Part shown: one piece after another, positions 56,487-64,000 of the stretch
Layout of the letters: the number at the start of each line of letters is the position of its first letter
Position numbering within the stretch: the stretch's first letter is position 1
Source of the DNA: Cinnamomum chago
Lineage: Eukaryota > Streptophyta > Magnoliopsida > Laurales > Lauraceae
DNA length: 64,000 nucleotides
Direction of reading: 5' to 3'
Assembly (NCBI GenBank): GCA_038049695.1
Contig: CP142458.1
Span: forward strand, 43,307,501-43,371,500
Notes under the pieces: generated by a model
Database searches by the model: none
What the model saw: the letters and a program-made list of their open reading frames with translations, nothing else
Told to the model about the DNA's origin: nothing
Position numbers and translations under genes: made by a program

Positions 56487-59359
56487 TTGTCGCGACCTAG
56501 GACCTAGACCGGGCCCCGTGACGCTGTTGATTTTGAATTTCACACAAGTTCTCGCGGTGAGGATCCCGAGACACGGGGACTAACTCACGCGATCAAGTTT
56601 GCGGAAGGGTGTAGCAAATCACATCTGGACACATGATAAATAATATTTCCAAGTGCGAGAGTAATAACATCAAGGTCAAGATATCAGAAGGAGGAAATAT
56701 AACATTGCATTCCCATCATGATTCAAGTTTCAAGGTTAACCCAAAAGTAAGTTAAGTTAAGTTTTGTTACATCCCAATAAGAGGCCAACAAAGGCCAATA
56801 CATTCCAAAAGTTCAAAAGAGCATCCCAGACAAAATGAAACAAAACTCATTATCCAGCCCGATGTCTAGTTGACATCGTCGGGCTACCACTCTCGAGCTG
56901 GGGGTGGCTCAACAGCCTCCTCCTGACGCTCCTCCTCAAAGGCAACGTCAACTGCACCTGGGCCCAAAATAACAAGTATCAAACACGACGATTTGGCAGG
57001 TAAACAATTTAGGCATGAGGATGGAACAATTGAAGTTTAAAGAAAATGTTGTTGAAACCTCATACTGAATTTAAAACAGTTCATGGCTGAGATATATTTC
57101 AAATAAGCTAAATTATCATGAATACATATAATATCATGAATAGTTAATCCACATTGAGCCCATCCTTTCTCCATCATACATGATGATAAGAGCAAGCATG
57201 CACGACACACAAAACACGATTCCTACGCCACACACATGGTAGACGGGGAGGCCGGCCGCGGAACCGGAACACGCACGATGTGTAATATAATACACGACCA
57301 ATCTGCAGATAGTCTACATGTTTAAGGACCCCCGAACAGTAGATTAGACTGAAGGGGCAGTCCAAGCTCAGTAGTGTTCACTTGAATTCATGAATGCACA
57401 AAACACGGCGAAACACGTCTTAAACCAATTCAAACTTGAAGGGGGAAATCACTTATCAAAACTAAACAAGACACGGCTAGCAAGAGGCATAAATATATAT
57501 GCATAACACGCTTAAGAAGTGATCCCTTTTTTTTTTTCTTGAAACAGATCTTCAAACGAGCTTAAACTTGAAATTCAAAACGAATACACGATGATATTTT
57601 TGTATCAAATCTGAAGTTCAAACACGAAGTCCATCAAGCATATGCTGAGACCATTCATTGACCTTTGTGTAATTGAAACCCAAATGTTAGAAAATAAAAT
57701 GAATTGGTGTCCCTGAAGTTAGAATACATTTTGGACTTCCAATTGCACAGTGTCAACTTAAAAACCCTTAGCATAGTCTAGTTTTTCAATCCCCCAAAAC
57801 CCACGAATGAAACCAAAAACTCAGTCCTGGAATTCTGCTCAGGTTCGCTAGAGCGGTCAACCGTCCGCTCGAGCGGACCTGACACAGAGGCTTGTTCGCT
57901 CGAGCGGACCCCAAGAGCCGCTCGAGCGGACAAGCTTCTGCCTGTGTCCGACTACCTGTGGTCGCTCGAACGGACAGGCTGCTGCCTGTCTCCGCTGAGT
58001 GCTGAAATGCACTTCTTCTTTCAAATTTTTCTGATCTCTTTCTCCCATCTTCTCATAATCGAACCACTTGCAATTCCCTGAGCCTTCATGCTCTCCAAGG
58101 GATCAATCCAACATTTCCAAACCATTCACATCAATATCTAAACCATCCAGCTCCATTCAATTCATCAAATCAAATTCCAGAATTTCTAGGCAGGACACAT
58201 GCTTACAATTCAAAACAGAAATTTAGAAGCTTGGAGAGTGATTAACATAAATGCATGAAAACAAATGAAACCCATGATGGATGAGTCTAAAGCAACTTAA
58301 TTAGAAGGTTAGTAACATAGCTAGAAGTACATTTAAAAGAAGAGATGAAATCTATATCATACATGCAACCACATTCCTATAAAGATTACTTGCCTTTGCC
58401 CAAAATGTCACAGAAATCTTCCTTAAGCAATCCTACTCAAGAGTTGAGCCCAAACACTACAAAAACCCCATGAAAAGCATTCAAAAACTCAACAATTTGA
58501 AAACAAGGAACCCATTTCAAAATGGGTGTTGCATGTTAGAGAAACAAGCTCCTTAGGAGCTAAAAGGAATCCATTGAAGATTAGGGCTGAAACTTTTACC
58601 TATAGCTAGCCAAACAAGAAGAGATGAACAAAATGGGGAGGTTGCCCAACTGAAATCCCCAAATAAATGGGTTCAATGTGAAGCTTGGAAGGAAAGGAAG
58701 AAGATGGTGTGATCAAATCTCGATTTGTATTCTTTTAGCTAGGGCATGCAAGGTGAAGAAGTGAAAGGGGAAGGAGCTCTCTCTCACAACTCTGGTTTTT
58801 GAAAAGTTGCAGGAAAATGAACGAGAGTGAAGGAGAAGGTGAGTTTAAGTGAAATGAGAGTGGGCCCCAACGGGTCTGAATCTTGCATTGGCTAAAGCAT
58901 GGTCTTGCGGGCCCCGGATGAAATCGATGAAGAATGATAAAATGATCCTCGAAAAATCTAGTTTTTGAAAAGTATAAATTTGACATGGTTTTGATATTTA
59001 AAAACTCATGTCCAGATTTGGGTGTGAAAAGTCAATTTTACCCTTTTGGGCCAAAACTTGGGTTTTTGGGCTTCAAACACAGACGGGCTGAAAACAAAAG
59101 TTGTAGTGATTTAATAAAACCATTCAAATGAAATCAAAACCATAATTAAATCGGAAAACCAAAATGATCCTCCCATGCTTACACGTGCGCTCAGGCTTCC
59201 CTGTGCGTGTCTGACTAACACTAACCGCTCCCAAAATTCTCAAAGCTATGTCCAGGACTAAAACCAATTATATTCTAACCCAATGGTCACTAAACCCTCT
59301 TAAGAGTAAGTACTCACTAAAAACACACTAATCGAGCTAATCTGGGTCGGGGTCTAACA
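56487..59359 (-). mobile_element. 3' LTR of G3 (family A), minus strand
   Basis: Begins TGTCGCGACCTAGG and ends CGGGGTCTAACA, 2873 bp. A polypurine tract (TCCTCCACCCCTT, 59360-59372) follows, so on the minus strand this is the 3' LTR. G3 inserted in G2 at TATAT (56482-56486). Its 5' LTR lies beyond the window. Confidence 0.9.
57845..57985 (-). repeat. Palindrome array, CTCGAG type, in the G3 LTR
   Basis: Includes the perfect 16-bp palindrome GTCCGCTCGAGCGGAC (57863-57878), plus TTCGCTCGAGCGGAC (about 57895), CCGCTCGAGCGGAC (about 57918) and TCGCTCGAACGGAC (about 57962). Confidence 0.92.
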
Positions 59360-59370
59360 TCCTCCACCCC

Positions 59371-61207
59371 TTAGGGTATTTGGTCCACCAAATAAAATAA
59401 TTTTACCTCTGGTAACAAATGTGGATACTTTCTTTGAACCTGCTCTCTCAATTCCCATGTGGCTTCCCTGGCTCGTGATTTTCCCAAAGTACCTTGACCC
59501 AATGAATAGTTCGATTCCTCAATTCTTGCTATTTGTGCCAATGATCCTGGTCGGCTTTTCCACATATGAGGCATCTTCTCGAATCTCAACGGCTCGTGCT
59601 GTAATACATGAGAAGGACTAGGAACATATTTCTTGCGCATGGAAACCAGAAATACATTGTGTACCCCGGAAAGTTCCAGCGGTAACGCAAGTCTAAGGCA
59701 ACGTCTCCAATCTTGCTCAAAATCTCATACGGACTAATAAACCTTCTTGACAATTTTCCCTTCTGTCCGAACCTCAGAGTACCTCTAACCAGTGAAACCT
59801 GCAAGAACACTTTGTCACCCTCCTGAAACTGCAATTCTCTTCAACGAGTGTCTGCATAATTCTTCTGTCTACTTTGAGCGATCTTCAAACGTTTCTAAAT
59901 CAACTTGACCTTGTTACTTGTCTCTCCAACTATAGTCGGTCCGTGAAAACTACGAACACTGACTTCTTCCTAGTAAACTGGAGTTCTGCATCTTCTGCCA
60001 TAAAGTGCTTCAAAAGGTGCCATACCGATGCTAGAGTAGTAGCAATTGTTGTAAGCGAACTCACAAAGCGGTAAGTACTCGTTCCACTGAACCTTGAAAT
60101 CTAGCACACAAGCAGTCCGTTCTGACTGACCGTCTGTCTATGGGTGGTACGTTGTGCTGAATTAGAGTTTGGTACCCATGGACTTAAGAAGAGTTTTCCA
60201 AAACCTTGAAACAAATCTGCTATCTCTGTCTGAAGTGATGGAGACGGGCTGACCATGTTTACTGACGATCTCATTGACAAACAAATTTGCCAGTAGTGCC
60301 ATATGCATCATATTCCTTATCTTCATCGGAGTGAAATGAGCAGACTTCATGAGACAATCCACAATAATCCAGATTGCATTATTCCCCTTCTTCGTATTTG
60401 GCAAACCGGAGACAAAATCCATGGTGATGTGCTTCCATTTCCACTTCGGAATCTCCAACGGTTTTAGCAAACCTGGGGGTTTCTTGTGTTCTGCTTTAAT
60501 CAACTGACAAGTCAAACAACGAGACACAAAAACTGCTATATCTCTCTTCATGTTGTTCCACCAAAATCTATTCTTCAAATTCTAGTACATCTTCGTGCTA
60601 CCTGGATGCATGGAGTATCTTGTGCTGTGGGCTTCAGTCATTATCTCATTCTTTAAATCATCCACATTTGACACACACAACCGATCACGAAAACACAATA
60701 TCCCGTTCACCATATTGAAATCTGAACGTTCTGCGATATGCTCTATAATTATTGCTAAATCTGGGTCTTGCAATTGACTGTCCTTGATCTTTTGGATGAA
60801 GGTGGGTTCATATACTGTCATATTTGCTAACATCACACCCTGTCTTAGGGGTTGCACTTCCACACCTAACTCTTCAAACTGATGGAAAACACTGACTCCT
60901 CTTAGACTGGCCATGATCACTGATTTTCTGCTCAATGCATCAGCTACTACGTTCACTTTCCCCGGATGATACTTGATTGGGAAGTCATAATCCTTGATGT
61001 ATTTCATCCACCGTCTCTGCCTCATATTTAAGTCTTTCTACGGGAACAAGTATTGCAAACTTCGGTGGTCTGAATGGACTTCGAATTTCTCTTCGTAGAG
61101 GTAGTGTCTCCACATCTTCAAGGCAAATACAACTGCTGCCAATTCCAAGTCATGAGTTGCATAGTTCCTCTCATGATCCTTCAACTCCCTTGAGCCATAA
61201 GCAATCA
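59371..61207 (-). pseudogene. G3 pol fragment: RNase H, integrase, chromodomain-like tail
   Basis: Read on the minus strand: RNase H from 61207 ([11 protein letters not shown]) to [19 protein letters not shown] (about 60955); integrase H2C2 region HSTRYSMHPG...CLTCQL (about 60620-60500); core with TMDFVSGLP (about 60420) and SDRDSRFVSRF (about 60220); a GPY/F-like segment GKLSRRFISPYEIL (about 59750); and a tail ending in ATWELREQVQRKYPHLLPE at about 59430. Frame changes occur near 60580 and between 60160 and 59830, where the core end is out of frame. It is very similar to G1 pol. An A LTR interrupts RNase H at 61208, so the reverse transcriptase would lie beyond the window. Confidence 0.9.
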
Positions 61208-61901
61208 TGTCTTGACCCCAGACCGAGGCCCGGGCCCGCGGCGTGCGTTAATTTGAATTTCCCACATGTTCCCGCGGTGAGGATCCCGAGACACGTGGAC
61301 TATCTCACACAGTCAAGTTTGCGGAAGCGTGCAGTAAATCACTTCAAGACAAAGCATGAATAATATTTTCAAGTGCATAAGTAATAACATCAAGATCAAG
61401 ATATCAGAAGGAGGAAATATAACATTGCATTCCCATCAAAGTTCAAGTTATAAAAGTCAGCAAAATGTAAGTTAAGTTTTGTTACAACCCATAAGAGGCC
61501 AACAAAGGCCAATACAAATCCAACGTTCAAAAGAACAACCCAACAAAAGTAACGGATCTCATGATCCCGCCCGACGTCTAGTTGATGTTGTCATGTTGCC
61601 ACTCTCGAGTTGGGGGTGGCTTCACAACCTCCTCCTAATGCTCCTCCTCAAAGGCAACGTCGCTTGCACCTGGGCACCAAAATAACAATTATCAAACACA
61701 ATGGTTTGGTAGGTAATCAATTTAGGCATGAGCATGGAATAATAGATGTTTAAAGAAAATGATATTGAAAACCTCTTGTTGAATTTAAAACAATTCCCGA
61801 TTGAAATACATTTCATATAAGCGAAACTAGCATGAATACATATAATATCATGAATAGTTTATCCACATTGAACCCATCCTTTCTCTATCATACATGATGA
61901 C
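61208..61901 (-). mobile_element. Family A LTR, minus strand, start only
   Basis: Begins TGTCTTGACCCCAGACC inside G3 RNase H (AATCA at 61203-61207 would be the left target-site copy). It matches the end region of A LTRs, including CCCGCGGTGAGGATCCC and GCGGAAGCGTG. It is interrupted at 61902 by a C LTR and presumably continues outside the window. Confidence 0.87.
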
Positions 61902-63371
61902 TGTTGGAAGTAAGTGGGCCTTTCAGATAGGTTTTAAAAGCTTTTGACCCACTTGATGCAGGGATCAACTATCCAGAAAGTTATAAAACTCAATCCAGGA
62001 TGCAATCCCTCAAACTCATAAATCATGTACAACAATATAACCTATCTAGAAGATAGAAACAACACCTAACAAGCAACCACGGAATCTACAACATGCAAGG
62101 AAGTAGATTATACCTTTGGAGCTTAGTAGTGCTCTAATGGAGAAGTTGTTTCTTTCTTTGATGATGAAACTCTTTCACTAATCAAAGCAGAATCTCCAAG
62201 ACCTTTTGATCTTCCACGCTATGACCCGTATCAGATTCTCTTTTCTCAAGAAGATGGGTGGGATCTCCAAGAGAAAGATCTTAAGGAAACTAGAAGAGAA
62301 CTAGAAGCGGGAAGAGAGGAAGAGATGCAACACTTACAGTCAATAAAGGGGCTGGGCGTGAATCCCTAGATAGCATAGCATGGAGGACGTCCAAGAGGGG
62401 TTGATTCCCCTTTATATATCCCTCAAGCCACCTCCTCTTAGTTAACTAATTGAAATAGAAGTCTTACTTCTCTAACAACTAGTAACTCTCTTCTTTCTAA
62501 TTTAAATGGAAGTCTCACTTCCATTATAATTAGTAACTTTCTCTTTTCTAATTAAAATAGCAGTCTCACTTCCATTAATAATTAGTAACTTACTATTACC
62601 ACTATTAGAAGTCTCACTTCAAATAGAAATAGTAACTTTCTATTTCCTTTTAGAGTTCTACTATAATTAGTATCTTTCTAATAACTTGGGCTAGCGTGGG
62701 GACCACTAGGGATTCCTTAGAAAGCTAGCTCCAATTGGGACACGCGACCCCACATCTCATGTGCAATTCGGGCCCATAGTTAATTGCAAATAACTCCACT
62801 ATATAAATGCATTTGCACTCCAGTCTTAGGAATAAATTACAATGAAGACCCTAAACTTCCCTATTACCACAAGTAGGCCCCTCCATCTATATCCATGGAT
62901 CAATTAGACCTGTCCACCAAAATAGATCCATATCTTATTATCCTTGAGCCCCAATTAATTATAATGATCATTTGGTACCGATCCAATTAACTCTTAATTG
63001 GAATGGGTGCGCACTTACAAATGATAAATCCATTAATTGGCATAAGGGGATATTAAAGATAGATTCCATCTTGATCATTGAATGTTCCCACAGCTCTACT
63101 ACTACGTACCTAAATCACCGAGGTGTTGACCTACAATTGGCCTCACTCATTGGTGACTCAAAGCAAATGAATAGATAGAAACTTGAGTTCATTAATGTCT
63201 CAGGATTATGAGCCTATTGCTAGGGAATTATGAGAGCAGACCTTAAAGTAAAGACAGTGTACATATGGTGCTTCTCATGGTCCTTCAATACATCCAATGT
63301 ACCAGCACCATGATCCAGAATCTTACATTCCGATGATCGAGACAAGTCACATTATCTCATAGTGATCTAAG
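61902..63371 (-). mobile_element. Family C LTR, minus strand, interrupted by a Sirevirus
   Basis: Begins TGTTGGAAGTAAGTGGGCC, the reverse of the C LTR end. ATGAC (61897-61901) would be the left target-site copy. It matches the C element LTR up to about its first 280 bp, where a family B LTR inserted at 63372. The rest lies outside the window. Confidence 0.88.
62411..62640 (-). promoter_or_regulatory. Family C promoter module, minus strand
   Basis: TATATAAA on the minus strand (62411-62418), and four GAAGTNNNACTTC-like dyads at about 62457, 62510, 62561 and 62610, with AGTTACTAATT spacers. Confidence 0.75.
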
Positions 63372-64000
63372 TGTAAGTCCATGGGGATCCGAACCCTAGA
63401 GGGGGGGTGAATAGGGTGAGCTTCTTTTATGACCAATTTTAACAATTTTAACTTCTTTAAAACAAACTAGTCACAAGTGATGATTATCAAACAAAATGCG
63501 GAAGCTTAAAGAAAACAATCACCACAAAGCAAGCACCATCACACAAGTATTTATAGTGGTTCGGCCTCAATGCCTACATCCACTACCGGCTTGTGATCCA
63601 ACACCCCACCGGATTTCCACTATTTATGCTTTTCAATAGGCTAAGCAATAACCTTTACAATATGCTTTTCAAGGCTTAGCAATAACCTTTACAATGATGT
63701 TTTTCAAGGCTCAACATCAACCTATACACTATGCTTTTATAGGCTAAGCAATAACCTCTTCAACCATAGGTTGGTTATCTCACTAAGAAAGTGTCTAACA
63801 TACACTAGATGGAGATACAAATTAGGCTCATTACATTTGCCTCTATAATAGGCGGATATGAAAGTGAATAACAAATACACACACACACACTATGAATGCA
63901 AAGATGAAAGTACATGAGGTGTGTGTGTGTGGTCCTCAATCATTTTGAAAATGAAAGCTCATAAATGTATGCCTAAGGCTTTTGAAAGTTTTAGCTCATA
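63372..64000 (-). mobile_element. Sirevirus LTR, minus strand, cut by the window end
   Basis: Starts TGTAAGTCCATGGGG, followed by the typical CCCTAGAGGGGGGGTGAATAGGG block, the stem-loop block (about 63555-63590) and a hairpin array. CTAAG (63367-63371) would be the left target-site copy in the C LTR. Confidence 0.88.
63630..63765 (-). repeat. Hairpin-repeat array, minus strand
   Basis: Four units are present. One (about 63695-63722) has the GATGTT/AACATC stem, while the others have TGCTT/AAGCA. Confidence 0.8.

Overview
The window is plant nuclear DNA, probably from a large, repeat-rich eudicot-type genome, although the species cannot be told from it. Nearly all of it is LTR retrotransposons nested inside one another. 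I found no host gene, rRNA gene, tRNA gene or CRISPR array. Most long open frames are non-coding LTR sequence or broken fragments of gag and pol.

Three LTR families explain about 95% of the bases. Family A is a Ty3/gypsy chromovirus (Tekay/Del-like): LTRs of 2.8-4.4 kb run TGTAAGACCCC...GGTCGCGACA, the primer site fits initiator tRNA-Met, and pol ends in GPY/F and chromodomain segments. Family B is a Sirevirus (Ty1/copia): LTRs of 1.6-2.2 kb run TGTTAGG...GGACTTTCA, with multiple polypurine tracts, palindromic boxes upstream of TATA, and a coiled-coil plus CCHC gag. Family C is another Ty1/copia with LTRs of about 1.2-1.75 kb (TGTTAG...CCAACA). A fourth unit (D, 12889-13442 and 16683-18457) is unclassified.

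Layout. 1-12888: the ends of a stack whose left parts lie outside the window. An A element (35-2841) sits in a B element (2842-5418), which sits in an A LTR (5419-7157), which sits in an A LTR (7158-12888) that also holds a solo A LTR (8636-11643). 12889-18457: region D holding a solo C LTR, which holds a solo B LTR. 18458-27872: a B LTR remnant, then a 5'-truncated A element G1 (pol 19504-23440 broken by a solo C LTR; 3' LTR 23453-27872 holding a solo B LTR). 27873-64000: an older A element G2, whose gag, protease and post-protease pieces (27873-28247, 35994-36485, 56342-56486) are separated by a C element (28248-35988), by an A solo LTR (36486-56341) that holds a Sirevirus and a second A solo LTR, and by an inverted A element G3 (56487 to beyond the end) that holds A, C and B LTRs in turn.

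Eight insertions have exact 5-bp target-site duplications at both ends and one has a 4/5 match. Two can also be compared with uninterrupted related sequence elsewhere in the window, so the order of events can be read.

The most notable signal is that three unrelated LTR families each carry a cluster of short dyad-symmetric motifs. In B these match the Sirevirus repeated motif boxes already described. In A the array lies at one homologous position in the LTR, but its palindrome differs between copies (CTCGAG-, CGATCG-, GCTAGC- or GGCTAACC-based) while the flanks stay homologous. In C a GAAGTNNGACTTC dyad repeats upstream of TATA. B LTRs also carry a tandem array of short hairpins whose stems vary by paired substitutions.
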